A stretch of DNA of 64,000 nt from Amorphus orientalis (lineage in GTDB: Bacteria > Pseudomonadota > Alphaproteobacteria > Rhizobiales > Amorphaceae). The position numbers were made by a program, and so were the translations under genes. This document shows, in pieces, positions 17,407-25,752 of the stretch. Every line of letters begins with the position of its first letter. Positions within the stretch are counted from its first letter, which is position 1. Below the pieces are notes generated by a model, which saw only the letters and a program-made list of their open reading frames with translations, had not been told where the DNA came from and did not search any database. The stretch covers positions 1,330,001 through 1,394,000 of the forward strand of contig NZ_JAUSUL010000001.1 of NCBI RefSeq assembly GCF_030814015.1, given 5' to 3'.

Positions 17407-19413
17407 ATGTTCGCGTCCCGGTCCCCGAAAGGGGAGCATCCGTCGAATGTGCCGTCGTCACGTCCGCTCGCCGGGCGGACCGCGGCCATCGTTTCGGTGC
17501 TCGGGGGCGGCGCACTGTTTCTTGTAATCGTCGCGATCGCACTGACGCTGTTCAGCAATCTGCGCTCGGTCGAGCGCAGCCTTCCCGAATACGGCCACAC
17601 GGACCTTTTTGCCCTCCAGGCCGGCGTTCGGGACGCTCAGTTCCTGTCCGACATGATCGTGGCGGCCAAGCATGCGCCGGACAACGACGCCATCCGCCAG
17701 CGGCTCGTGGCTGCGCTCGATTTCAATTTCATCCGCTACTTCCAGCAGGACCTTTCCGACCTTCAGGAAAAATATCCGGGCTACGAGGAGTTCGTCGAGC
17801 GCTTCCGATCTTTCCTGCTGCGTCTGGACGGTTCGGTCTCCGAGGCCGGATCGCTGCAGCAGGCGGGCATGGAGGAGTACGATCGCGAGATCCACGAACT
17901 GCGGAGCGACCTGCTTGTCCTGTACCACGCGGCAAACGCCGCCAATCAGGAGGGGTTGCTGGGTGCCCAGGCGAGCATCGAACGGTTGAACCACGCCTTC
18001 CTGGCCGTGTTCGTCCTGCTGATGGGGCTGACCATCGGGGCGTGCCTTCTCTGGCTGCAACGGCAACGGGCGCTCGGACGGCTGGAATATCTGGTTTGCC
18101 ACGATCCCCTCACGCACCTCCTGAATCGACGGTGGCTGCTCGGCGAAGGCGATGCCTGGCTCGTTCAGAACTCGGTAAAGGGAGTTTGGGCGCTCGTTCT
18201 CTTCGATCTGGATCGGTTCAAGGAGGTGAACGACAATTTCGGCCATGCCATGGGCGATGAACTTCTGGCGCTGATCGGAAAGCGGCTGCGGGAGACCGCG
18301 CCCACCGACAGTGCGATCGTCCGCTTCGGCGGGGACGAGTTCGTGCTGCTCCTGACCGGAGATGACGAGGGGAAGATCTTCGGACGGCTGGAGACTGTCC
18401 AGGCGGCCCTGGCGCGCCCCTTCCATATCGGGGATCTGCAGTTCCGCACGGAGATAAGTTTCGGCATCGCGTTGGCGCCGGAAGACGGCAGCGTCGTGTC
18501 CGACCTGCTGCTGAAGGCCGATTTTGCGCTGCGGGAAGCCAAGCGGACGCAGTCGCACAGTGTCCGCTACAGCCAGGCGCTCGGCGAGGCCTACCGGGAG
18601 AAGCTCGCGTTGCGCAGCCGGATCGAAGCTGCCCTCGAAAACGGCGAGTTCTTCCTGGAATGGCAGCCGCAGTTCGATCTTGCGACCGGCCGGATGGTGG
18701 GCGCGGAAGCCCTGCTCAGGTGGCGCGATCCGGTCCTGAACAAGGTCCGGCTGCCGGGAGAGTTCATTCCGGTTTCCGAAGAAACGAACCTGATCATTCT
18801 GATCGACCGATACGTGATCGGCGAAGCGCTGAAAGACGCGAGGCAACTGGTTCAGGAGATCGGACCGCGCTTCGAATGCGCAGTAAACCTCTCCGCCAAA
18901 CATCTTCAGGAGCAGGGGCTGCCCGATCGGCTCTTTGAAAGCCTCGCCGCCTTCGGGCTTTCCCCCTCCAATCTCCGTTTCGAGATCACGGAAAGCGCGC
19001 TGATCCACGATGCGCGGGCGGCGTTCGGCAATCTGGACAGACTGAACAAGGCAGGGATCAAGTTCAGCCTGGACGATTTCGGTACCGGATACGCCAGCCT
19101 CAATTTCCTGGTGAACAGCTGCATCGATCAGGTGAAGATCGACCGGTTCTTCATTTCCGACGTCCTGACCTCGGAACGGAAACGGGCGGTCGTCACGTCC
19201 GTGGTGGAGCTATCCGCCCGGCTCGGCTTGGACTGTGTCGCCGAAGGGATCGAGGATCAGCAGCAGGTGGACTTCCTCCGGGCGCGCCAGTGCCCCCGGG
19301 GGCAGGGGTTCCACCTGGCGAAACCGATGAGCCGGGACGACCTGATCGGTCTGGCGAGGTCCGGAGCGTTTGCGGACCTGACGACAGTGGGCGAATTCGC
19401 CTCCGACGATTGA
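17407..19413 (+). CDS. Membrane GGDEF-EAL protein (c-di-GMP turnover)
   Basis: A 668-residue protein. Two membrane segments (about residues 25-50 and 195-215) bracket a periplasmic helical sensor domain of some 140 residues. The GGDEF domain keeps the site as RFGGDEFVLLL but lacks an RxxD inhibitory site in the usual position. The EAL domain retains GAEALLRW, the metal-binding NLSAKHLQ, FEITES, LDDFGTGYASL, and VAEGIED, so phosphodiesterase activity is plausible and both activities may be present. The start chosen (MFASRS) avoids a 34-base overlap with the preceding gene; an ATG 20 codons earlier is possible. Operon context suggests the upstream periplasmic protein controls the sensor. Confidence 0.9.
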   Translation: MFASRSPKGEHPSNVPSSRPLAGRTAAIVSVLGGGALFLVIVAIALTLFSNLRSVERSLPEYGHTDLFALQAGVRDAQFLSDMIVAAKHAPDNDAIRQRLVAALDFNFIRYFQQDLSDLQEKYPGYEEFVERFRSFLLRLDGSVSEAGSLQQAGMEEYDREIHELRSDLLVLYHAANAANQEGLLGAQASIERLNHAFLAVFVLLMGLTIGACLLWLQRQRALGRLEYLVCHDPLTHLLNRRWLLGEGDAWLVQNSVKGVWALVLFDLDRFKEVNDNFGHAMGDELLALIGKRLRETAPTDSAIVRFGGDEFVLLLTGDDEGKIFGRLETVQAALARPFHIGDLQFRTEISFGIALAPEDGSVVSDLLLKADFALREAKRTQSHSVRYSQALGEAYREKLALRSRIEAALENGEFFLEWQPQFDLATGRMVGAEALLRWRDPVLNKVRLPGEFIPVSEETNLIILIDRYVIGEALKDARQLVQEIGPRFECAVNLSAKHLQEQGLPDRLFESLAAFGLSPSNLRFEITESALIHDARAAFGNLDRLNKAGIKFSLDDFGTGYASLNFLVNSCIDQVKIDRFFISDVLTSERKRAVVTSVVELSARLGLDCVAEGIEDQQQVDFLRARQCPRGQGFHLAKPMSRDDLIGLARSGAFADLTTVGEFASDD

Positions 19414-19673
19414 TTGGCGAGCCCAAAGCTTTATGAACAGCCAGGGCGGGCCGCGAACGTCGGGGGTTGGGCAAGAACTTACCCCCTCAGACGGCCATCG
19501 TGAGCATCGCTTTGCTTTCAAGTGCGGCGATGCGCGGACTAGAACGTCATCGATCGAACGACCATCTTGCGGTCGGGTCCGGAGGAAGTGGGCGCGGCAA
19601 CGCCACGTCAGAGGCACAGTTGCCGGTCGGACCACACGCGAGCGAATTAGCTGAGACGAACAGGGAGCCGAGA

Positions 19674-20447
19674 ATGGCTGCGATCAATGAAGAACAGGTG
19701 CTGTCCGTGACCCATTGGACGGACGATCTGTTTTCCTTCACCACGACCCGCAGTCCGACGTTCCGCTTCGACAACGGCCAGTTCACGATGATCGGCCTGA
19801 AGGTCGACGGAAAGCCGCTGTTGCGCGCCTATTCCATGGCGAGCGCCAACTACGAAGAGACGCTGTCCTTCTTCTCCATCAAGGTTCCGGACGGTCCGCT
19901 CACCTCGCGACTGCAGCACATCCACGAGGGCGACAAGATCCTGGTGGGCGAGAAGGCGACCGGGACGCTCGTCCAGCATGCGCTCCTGCCCGGCAAGACG
20001 CTCTATCTGTTCGGAACGGGCACGGGTCTGGCGCCGTTCCTGTCGGTCATCAAGGATCCGGAAGCCTACGACCGGTTCGAGAAGGTGGTCCTGGTGCACG
20101 GTTGCCGTCAGGTCCGGGAACTCGGCTATGGCGAGAAGATCGTCGCCGAGCTGATGGACAACGAACTCATGGGCGATCTGGCCCGGGAGAAATTGCTCTA
20201 CTATCCGACCGTGACGCGCGAGCCGTTCCGGCACCGCGGCCGGATCACGGAGCTTGTCGAGAACGGCAAGCTGTTCGAGGACCTGGGCCTCGAGCCGCTC
20301 AATCGGGAGAACGACCGCGTCATGCTGTGCGGGAGCCCCGGCATGCTGGCCGACTGCACCACGATGCTGGAAGAGCGCGGGTTCAACGAAGGCTCCAACG
20401 CCACGCCGGGCGACTTCGTGATCGAGAAGGCGTTCGTGGAGAAATAA
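19674..20447 (+). CDS. fpr: Ferredoxin/flavodoxin-NADP+ reductase
   Basis: A 257-residue bacterial subclass I FNR. The FAD site is LLRAYSMAS (RxYS motif), the NADP site GTGTGLAPFLS, and the C-terminal nucleotide part MLCGSPGML; the chain ends FVEK, the typical short bacterial C-terminus. It transfers electrons between NADPH and ferredoxin or flavodoxin and supports Fe-S biogenesis and oxidative stress defence. The start is the ATG with CAGGGAG before it. It is monocistronic, with REP-like palindromes directly after its stop. The preceding 260 bases hold no gene. Confidence 0.95.
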   Translation: MAAINEEQVLSVTHWTDDLFSFTTTRSPTFRFDNGQFTMIGLKVDGKPLLRAYSMASANYEETLSFFSIKVPDGPLTSRLQHIHEGDKILVGEKATGTLVQHALLPGKTLYLFGTGTGLAPFLSVIKDPEAYDRFEKVVLVHGCRQVRELGYGEKIVAELMDNELMGDLAREKLLYYPTVTREPFRHRGRITELVENGKLFEDLGLEPLNRENDRVMLCGSPGMLADCTTMLEERGFNEGSNATPGDFVIEKAFVEK

Positions 20448-20494
20448 CGCGCAGGCCCGAAAAGTGGGAACCGGTTTTCGGGCAAGCCTGCGCG
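20448..20494. repeat. REP-like palindromic element, copy 1
   Basis: Begins at the base after the fpr stop. CGCGCAGGC and GCCTGCGCG form the outer arms; the core reads CCCGAAAAGTGGGAACCGG, TTTTCGGG. This is the intergenic palindrome frequently dispersed in Rhizobiales genomes. Its stem may also end or protect the fpr transcript. Confidence 0.75.
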
Positions 20495-20504
20495 CGAGAC
20501 GATC

Positions 20505-20544
20505 CGCAGGCCCGAAAAGTGGGAGCCGGTATTCGGGCAAGCCT
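20505..20544. repeat. REP-like palindromic element, copy 2
   Basis: A second, slightly diverged copy (CGCAGGCCCGAAAAGTGGGA, then GCCGGTATTCGGGCAAGCCT) in the same orientation, ten bases after the first. Differences from copy 1 include AACC to AGCC and TTTT to TATT, so it is an older duplicate. Confidence 0.75.
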
Positions 20545-20570
20545 TGGCAGGCTCGTTTCCTGTCCGGGCG

Positions 20571-21596
20571 TCAGGCCGTTCGGTGGCGCCTGACCGTGTC
20601 GGAAGGGCTCTCGCCGAACCGTTCCTTGTAGAATCTGGCGAACTTGCTGAGGTGATCGAAGCCGCAGCCGGTCGCAACCTCCGTCACGCTCTGTCCGGAG
20701 GCGGCGGCGGCACGCAGGTCGCGGCGGGCGAGGTCCAGACGGACCTGACGCAGATAGGCGATCGGCGAGACGCCGAGGTGTTCGCGAAAGATCTTATGCA
20801 GGGTGCGCGGCCGGACGCCCGCCGCATCGGCGATCTCCTGCAGCCGGATGGTGTCGCGGGCATGGACCTTTATGAAGTCCTCCGCCGCGCCGAGCGCCCT
20901 TGGACGTGAGGGGCCGCGGGCGCCGACATCGCCCTCAGCGGAGTGGTCCACCGAAATCAGCAGAAGTTCGGCAAGCAGCGGTGCCACCCGGTGCGCCAGG
21001 CGATGGTGGGCCCAGCCGTTGCCATCGGTCCTCGCATCGGCCGCGATGGACTGCAGAAACGAGAACAGGCCGGTGGTGCGTTTCGAATGCCCGACCGCCC
21101 CGGTCGCGAACGCGATCGGCTCGGCCTGATCCGTGCCAGCGCGGCCGTAACTCCTTGCGGCCACCTCGTCGACGGTCTCGCGGTCGATCCGGACGATGAA
21201 CTGGGTGCAGTCCGCATCCCAGACCTTTTCGTAGCGGCGGTCCGGATTGACCACATAGAGGGAGCCCGCGCTGACGCGGATTTCCCGATCGTCGTGCCGA
21301 TAGGTGGCTGTGCCCGCCAGAGTCCACTGCAGCATGTAGAAGTCCCGGAGCGGCGGAATGCCGATGATCGTCTGCGCGCCGTAGGTGAGATGGTTCAGCG
21401 ACAGCGCGCCGACCATCGCGTGGCTGTGGCGAAAGCCCGGCAGGTCCGGCGCCGTGACGATGTCGTGGGTGCGGAAGAAGCGGGCCACGTGGCGCTTGGC
21501 AAGGCCCGCGGAGGCGCCCTCGGTCGCCGAGAAATCGTCGAAGGGTTGCGGCGCAAATCGGCTAGGGTCGGACCGGTCGTCATCGGGCGCCGTCAA
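20571..21596 (-). CDS. AraC family transcriptional regulator
   Basis: A 341-residue regulator with an N-terminal AraC-binding-like sensor domain (for example YMLQWTLAGTATYRHDDREI and GSLYVVNP) and a C-terminal pair of HTH motifs (LQEIADAAGVRPRTLHKIF and the second helix region VTEVATGCGFDHLSKFARFY). The longest frame runs far upstream opposite other genes; the most credible start is the TTG preceded by GGGAGGGGG seven bases before, giving MTAPDDDRSD. Regulators of this subfamily usually activate catabolic operons in response to aromatic or small organic ligands. It is divergent from the QueG-like/PaaK-like operon and is its probable regulator. Confidence 0.85.
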   Translation of the reverse strand: MTAPDDDRSDPSRFAPQPFDDFSATEGASAGLAKRHVARFFRTHDIVTAPDLPGFRHSHAMVGALSLNHLTYGAQTIIGIPPLRDFYMLQWTLAGTATYRHDDREIRVSAGSLYVVNPDRRYEKVWDADCTQFIVRIDRETVDEVAARSYGRAGTDQAEPIAFATGAVGHSKRTTGLFSFLQSIAADARTDGNGWAHHRLAHRVAPLLAELLLISVDHSAEGDVGARGPSRPRALGAAEDFIKVHARDTIRLQEIADAAGVRPRTLHKIFREHLGVSPIAYLRQVRLDLARRDLRAAAASGQSVTEVATGCGFDHLSKFARFYKERFGESPSDTVRRHRTA

Positions 21597-21723
21597 CGGA
21601 CCACCCCCTCCCGCACGGGCAGTTTCGACAGGCAATGTCCGGTTTTCCCCGGCACTCTCGGCGTTCGTTCCGTTCTGCACATTCGTCCGGCCGGCTTTGC
21701 TGCAATGGAAGGCAGTGTGCCGG

Positions 21724-21752
21724 ATTGGGCTAGGGATGCGCAATCGGGCTAG
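21724..21752. promoter_or_regulatory. Direct repeats, candidate AraC-family binding site
   Basis: ATTGGGCTAG and ATCGGGCTAG are spaced 19 bases start to start in the divergent region between the araC-type gene and the Fe-S operon. AraC-family regulators bind direct repeats at about two helical turns. A second pair, AATTGT-TCC-AATTGT, follows at 21779-21793 next to the operon side. Prediction only. Confidence 0.4.
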
Positions 21753-21833
21753 TCGTGCCTGCCGAGCGCAGACATCATAATTGTTCCAATTGTAACCCGA
21801 GCCGGCTTTGGCGCGGGGGGTGAGGAACCAGGC

Positions 21834-22889
21834 ATGGATGCAGCTGCGGTCAAGGCGCTCGCCAAGGAGCTCGGTGCCGATCTGGTCGGGATCGCCAGCG
21901 CGAAGACCCTGAATGCGTTTCCCCCAGATCCCCGCTGGCCGCAGACCCCGGAGCACATCTGGGCGGAGTGCAAATCGGTCGTCGTGATCGTGTCGCGCAT
22001 CCCGGTCGCCGTCTTCCGGGCGAAGGCCTCCGCGGCGGTCCAGTACATGGACATGATCGTGCTGCGGCGGATGGACCAGATCGCCTACAAGCTGTCCGAG
22101 GCGATCGAACGGGAAGGGTACGGGGCGTTCGTCACGGCGGCCCAGGAGACCGACTGGGACCTGAAGAACGCCTCCTACGGCCGTCTGTCCACGCGCCATC
22201 TCGGCATCGAGGCGGGGCTCGGCACGTTCGGGCTCGAGGTCAACATCCTGACGCCCGAATTCGGGCCGCGGGTCTATCTCACCGGCCTTCTGACGGACAT
22301 GGAGCTGGAGCCGGACGAGCGCATCACCGAGCAGGTCTGCATCGGCGAATCCTGCTCCCGGTGCCTCTATTCCTGCCCGACCGACGCGGTGAAGCACTTC
22401 GGCATCGACAAGCGCGCCTGCGCCACGGAGGCCCAGGAGTTCGGCTTCATGACCTCGCTGGCCGTGTTCGAGGAGATGATCGAGACGGCGAGCGACGAGC
22501 GCCGCAAGGAGATCGTGGAAAGCCGGGACATCTACGGGTTCTGGCAGGGACTTCTGCGGGTCGTCGGATCGTTCGGCGACTGTCCCCGGTGTCTCGCGGT
22601 GTGCCCGGTCGGAAACGACTACCACGCCCATCTGACCGCCCCCCAGAAGGTCATTCCGGAGAAGACGCCGGAAAAGGTGGAGAAGGCGAAGCGCTTCAAG
22701 CAGGCGCGGCAGGACGGGGAGCCGGTCGCCGGTCTCGACGACTGGAACCGCCGCTGGGTGGGCGAGGAAGGCTACAAGGGCCTCGTCGCGCGCCAGCTCC
22801 AGGCCTTCAAGGCCGAGCAGAAGGCCCGGGCCGCAGCCCACGCCACCACCGATACCTCTTCCAAAGACGACGAAACATCCGGCGCCTGA
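21834..22889 (+). CDS. QueG-like 4Fe-4S protein (cobalamin-dependent reductase family), first of pair
   Basis: A 351-residue cytoplasmic protein related to epoxyqueuosine reductase QueG and reductive dehalogenases. The N-half corresponds to the cobalamin-binding part (ELGADLVGIA; HLGIEAGLGTFGLEVNILTPEFGPRV). Cluster ligands: CIGESCSRCLYSCP (Cx4Cx2Cx3CP), a lone Cys in DKRACATEA at the place where QueG has one, and CPRCLAVCP (Cx2Cx3CP), enough for two 4Fe-4S clusters. The C-terminus is a charged Lys-rich tail. Unlike QueG it lies with a paralogue and an acyl-CoA-ligase-like gene behind an AraC regulator, which argues for catabolism rather than tRNA modification. The reaction is unknown. Confidence 0.75.
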   Translation: MDAAAVKALAKELGADLVGIASAKTLNAFPPDPRWPQTPEHIWAECKSVVVIVSRIPVAVFRAKASAAVQYMDMIVLRRMDQIAYKLSEAIEREGYGAFVTAAQETDWDLKNASYGRLSTRHLGIEAGLGTFGLEVNILTPEFGPRVYLTGLLTDMELEPDERITEQVCIGESCSRCLYSCPTDAVKHFGIDKRACATEAQEFGFMTSLAVFEEMIETASDERRKEIVESRDIYGFWQGLLRVVGSFGDCPRCLAVCPVGNDYHAHLTAPQKVIPEKTPEKVEKAKRFKQARQDGEPVAGLDDWNRRWVGEEGYKGLVARQLQAFKAEQKARAAAHATTDTSSKDDETSGA

Positions 22890-22912
22890 TCGCCCAGACC
22901 GAGAGTTCGCCC

Positions 22913-23917
22913 ATGGTTACGATGTTCCAGGAGCCGCTTGCCGCGGAAAGCGTGAAAGAGAAGGCGCGGGAGCTGGGCGCCGATCTCGTCGGCATTGCCG
23001 ATGCAGCCGAGCTCAATGCCCATCCGCCGGATCCCGACCATCCGAAGCGGCCGATGGACATCTCCGACTACGACGCCGACCGGGTGATCGTGCTGGCCAA
23101 GCGGCTGTCGGCGGGGACGACCAAGCTCACCCGCTGGGACGAGCGCCACAAATTCTACAACGACGAACTCGCCCTTACCGCGATCGAGGCGGTGTCGCTG
23201 GAACTGGTACTTTGGCTCGAAGACCGGGGCTATCCGGCGCTGATCGTGCCCCCGACCCATGTCGATCCGCTCGACTATCGCGGCGATGCCCGCGCGGCGC
23301 TCGGTCCGATCCTGTCGCTACCCCATGCCGCGGTGGAGGCGGGGCTCGGAACCCTCGGGCTCAACCAGATGCTGCTGACGCCGGAGTATGGGCCGCGCGT
23401 GATCCTGACGGCGGTGCTGACCTCGGCGCCGCTGGAGTGCGACCGGCGGCGGGAGGAGGCCCTGTGTCTGGGCGCATCCGAATGCGGGCGCTGCCTGTCG
23501 GCCTGTCCCGGCGACGTGATCGGTCATTTCGACCGCGACTGGGAGGCCTGCCAGACATATCGCTCGCCGCACGGCTTCCATGCGCTCGCCGATCATATCG
23601 GGCGCATCATCGACGAACCAGACCCGGCGAAGAAGAAGGCGATGCTGCGGTCCAAGGACCAGTTCTATCTCTGGCAGTCGATCCTGCGCGGGGCCGGCGT
23701 CGTGACCGGCTGCCGGCGCTGTCAGGACGTCTGTCCCGTCGGCGACGACTATCACCGTCTCGCCGACGCGCTGGCCGAAATTCCCGAAGACACCCCGGAG
23801 AAGCAGGCTCGGCTGGCCGAAATGGCCGATGCCGAAGTCGCCGGCGACCTTCCCGAAAGCTACCAATCGGCCGAGCGCTGGATCGGAGCCCTGCGCCCGC
23901 GTGGAGACGTGAAGTGA
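22913..23917 (+). CDS. QueG-like 4Fe-4S protein, second of pair
   Basis: A 334-residue paralogue of the preceding gene, 23 bases after its stop. It has the same N-terminal ELGADLVGIADAAELNAHPPDP and the same fold landmarks (AAVEAGLGTLGLNQMLLTPEYG). Cluster motifs are CLGASECGRCLSACP (Cx5Cx2Cx3CP), the isolated Cys in WEACQTYRS, and CRRCQDVCPVGDDYH. The two proteins share cluster spacing and the CPVG(N/D)DYH motif but differ in the middle region, so they may form a heterodimer. A second ATG three codons in is an alternative start. Confidence 0.75.
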   Translation: MVTMFQEPLAAESVKEKARELGADLVGIADAAELNAHPPDPDHPKRPMDISDYDADRVIVLAKRLSAGTTKLTRWDERHKFYNDELALTAIEAVSLELVLWLEDRGYPALIVPPTHVDPLDYRGDARAALGPILSLPHAAVEAGLGTLGLNQMLLTPEYGPRVILTAVLTSAPLECDRRREEALCLGASECGRCLSACPGDVIGHFDRDWEACQTYRSPHGFHALADHIGRIIDEPDPAKKKAMLRSKDQFYLWQSILRGAGVVTGCRRCQDVCPVGDDYHRLADALAEIPEDTPEKQARLAEMADAEVAGDLPESYQSAERWIGALRPRGDVK

Positions 23918-23937
23918 CCACGGGGCAGGGGGGCGCC

Positions 23938-25266
23938 ATGGCCGAGACGTTGATGCTGCCGGGTTCGGCGGAGGAGGTCGCGGCGATCCAGTCCGTCGGC
24001 AAGCGCCGCGCTTTGGAACGCGCGCAGCAGTCGCCCTTCTGGCAGCGGCGCCTGGCCGACGTCGTCATCGACATGTCCCGTCTCGACGAGCCGGACGAAT
24101 GGGCCAGGATCCCGATCCTGACGAAAGAGGAACTGCGCACGCTTCCCGTCGATGCGTTCTATTCGGACTTCTGCATCGCCGACCGAAAGCGGACCAGCGA
24201 GTACTGGCGGTCGGGCGGCTCGACGGGCAAGCCGCTGCTTTATCCGAGAACGCGAACCGACCTGTCTTATGCGATGGCCGGCTTCCGCCGCGTCTATGCC
24301 TGCGCCGGCGTCGGCTCCGGCGACATGGTCCACATTTCGCTTCCTCTCGGCATTCATCCGGCCGGCCACATGTGCGCCCGGGCGGCGGAATGCGAAGGGG
24401 CGGCCGTGATGTGGGCCGGTGCCGGCAATGCCGCGCCGTCGCTGATGCAGCTCGATCTGATCCGGACCTTCCGCCCGAGCGTCTGGGTGGGCATGTCGAG
24501 CTATGCCATCCATCTGGCCAATCTGGCTGCGGCCGAAGGCTTCCGGCTGGCCGACTGCGGCATCCACACCGTGATCTGCACGGCAGAACCGCTGTCGGGC
24601 GCCAAGCGCGCGAAACTCTCCGACCTCTGGGGCGCGAAGGTCTACGATTCGATCGGCATGACCGAAATGATGATGATGGGAGCCGAAACGGCGCCGGACT
24701 CCGGCTTTCGCATCTGGAGCGACTTCGTCTTTCCGGAGGTGGTCGACCCGGCGACCCATCGGCCGGTGGCGCCGGGCGAGGAGGGCCTTCTGGTCGTGAC
24801 CTCCCTGTCGACCAACGAGGCGACGCCGTTCCTGCGCTGGAATACCGGCGACGTGGTTCGGCTGACGCCTGCGGAAGAGGCCGGGCCGCTGTCGGACGGC
24901 GAGGGCGGCATCGACGGCCGCTTCGCCCATTTCCCGGTGATGCGGCATGCCCACCGCACCGCGGGCTTCTTCAAGGTGCGCGGCGTGAACATCGGCCACA
25001 CCGACTTCGAGGACATGATGTTTTCCGAACGCGGCATCGCCGACTTCCGGGTCGAGGTGATCGCGGAAGAGGGGCGGGACGTGCTGCGCATCCATCTCGA
25101 GGCGAGCAACGGTACCGATCCGGCCGAACTGGCCGATACGCTGTCGGCGCGGGTCCGGCGCGTGTTCGAGGTCAGCCCGGAACTCGTCTGGTGCGAACAC
25201 GGCTCGATCGCCAAGGCGTTCGAGAGCTCGGTCAAGGCGACGCGCTTCGTCGACCTCAGAAGCTGA
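23938..25266 (+). CDS. Phenylacetate-CoA ligase (PaaK)-like adenylate-forming enzyme
   Basis: A 442-residue member of the PaaK branch of the ANL superfamily. The phosphate loop is YWRSGGSTGKPLLYPRT, the aromatic/adenine region DSIGMTEMMMMGAE, the hinge Asp region LRWNTGDVVRL, and GFFKVRGVNIG precedes the C-terminal domain. These enzymes activate aryl or aliphatic acids to CoA thioesters via an adenylate. The ATG is preceded by CAGGGGGGC; a GTG overlapping the previous stop (GTGA), with GGAG at good distance, is an alternative that would add eight residues. Third gene of the AraC-linked operon, so it probably primes the operon's substrate with CoA. Confidence 0.82.
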   Translation: MAETLMLPGSAEEVAAIQSVGKRRALERAQQSPFWQRRLADVVIDMSRLDEPDEWARIPILTKEELRTLPVDAFYSDFCIADRKRTSEYWRSGGSTGKPLLYPRTRTDLSYAMAGFRRVYACAGVGSGDMVHISLPLGIHPAGHMCARAAECEGAAVMWAGAGNAAPSLMQLDLIRTFRPSVWVGMSSYAIHLANLAAAEGFRLADCGIHTVICTAEPLSGAKRAKLSDLWGAKVYDSIGMTEMMMMGAETAPDSGFRIWSDFVFPEVVDPATHRPVAPGEEGLLVVTSLSTNEATPFLRWNTGDVVRLTPAEEAGPLSDGEGGIDGRFAHFPVMRHAHRTAGFFKVRGVNIGHTDFEDMMFSERGIADFRVEVIAEEGRDVLRIHLEASNGTDPAELADTLSARVRRVFEVSPELVWCEHGSIAKAFESSVKATRFVDLRS

Positions 25267-25358
25267 ACTATCCGCTTGCCGGTTTCGCGCAATCCGGTCT
25301 TTAGAAAGACGCGGACCGTATCCGTGCGTCCGTACTCTTCTTTCCGAGGAAACCGGAG

Positions 25359-25691
25359 ATGCCGATGCGCGCCTGTGCCACCCTGCTCGTCCTGACTGCT
25401 CTGTCCGCTCCCGCCATGGCCGCCGATTTCTTCGGCCAGTACTCCACAGCTCCCAACTGCGGCGGGATGGATGCGGAAATCTCGCTGTCGAGGATCGCGA
25501 TCGGTCCGTTCGAATGCGAGGTGGCGGCAATCATCGGCAACGCCGAGCGCATCCGGATCGACGGCATGGACTGCACGGACGAGGGCGATCCCGCCGGGTC
25601 GGCAACGATGAACGCCGCAACCATCGACGGGAAGGTCTATTTTTCCTGGGGCGGAGAGCCCGACGTGCGTCTCTACCGCTGCGAACGGTAG
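25359..25691 (+). CDS. Small secreted protein of unknown function
   Basis: A 110-residue protein with a Sec leader cut after SAPAMA. The mature part of about 88 residues holds four cysteines (NCGG, FECE, MDCT and YRCE at the very end), consistent with two disulfides. I do not recognise the family. A second ATG two codons in has GGAG six bases before and could be the true start. It converges on the chemoreceptor gene. The leader, even Cys count and coding pattern make it a credible gene. Confidence 0.65.
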   Translation: MPMRACATLLVLTALSAPAMAADFFGQYSTAPNCGGMDAEISLSRIAIGPFECEVAAIIGNAERIRIDGMDCTDEGDPAGSATMNAATIDGKVYFSWGGEPDVRLYRCER

Positions 25692-25752
25692 AGACGGCCC
25701 GTCAGCGGGGTGCCGCACCGAACGGGTGCTGTCGATCCGGTCGGTGAGCAGC

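Noticed and set aside
20571-22841. 756-codon version of the AraC gene
   Set aside because: The upstream 400 codons lie opposite the first QueG-like gene and have no regulator similarity; a TTG with a good ribosome binding site gives a normal-length AraC protein.
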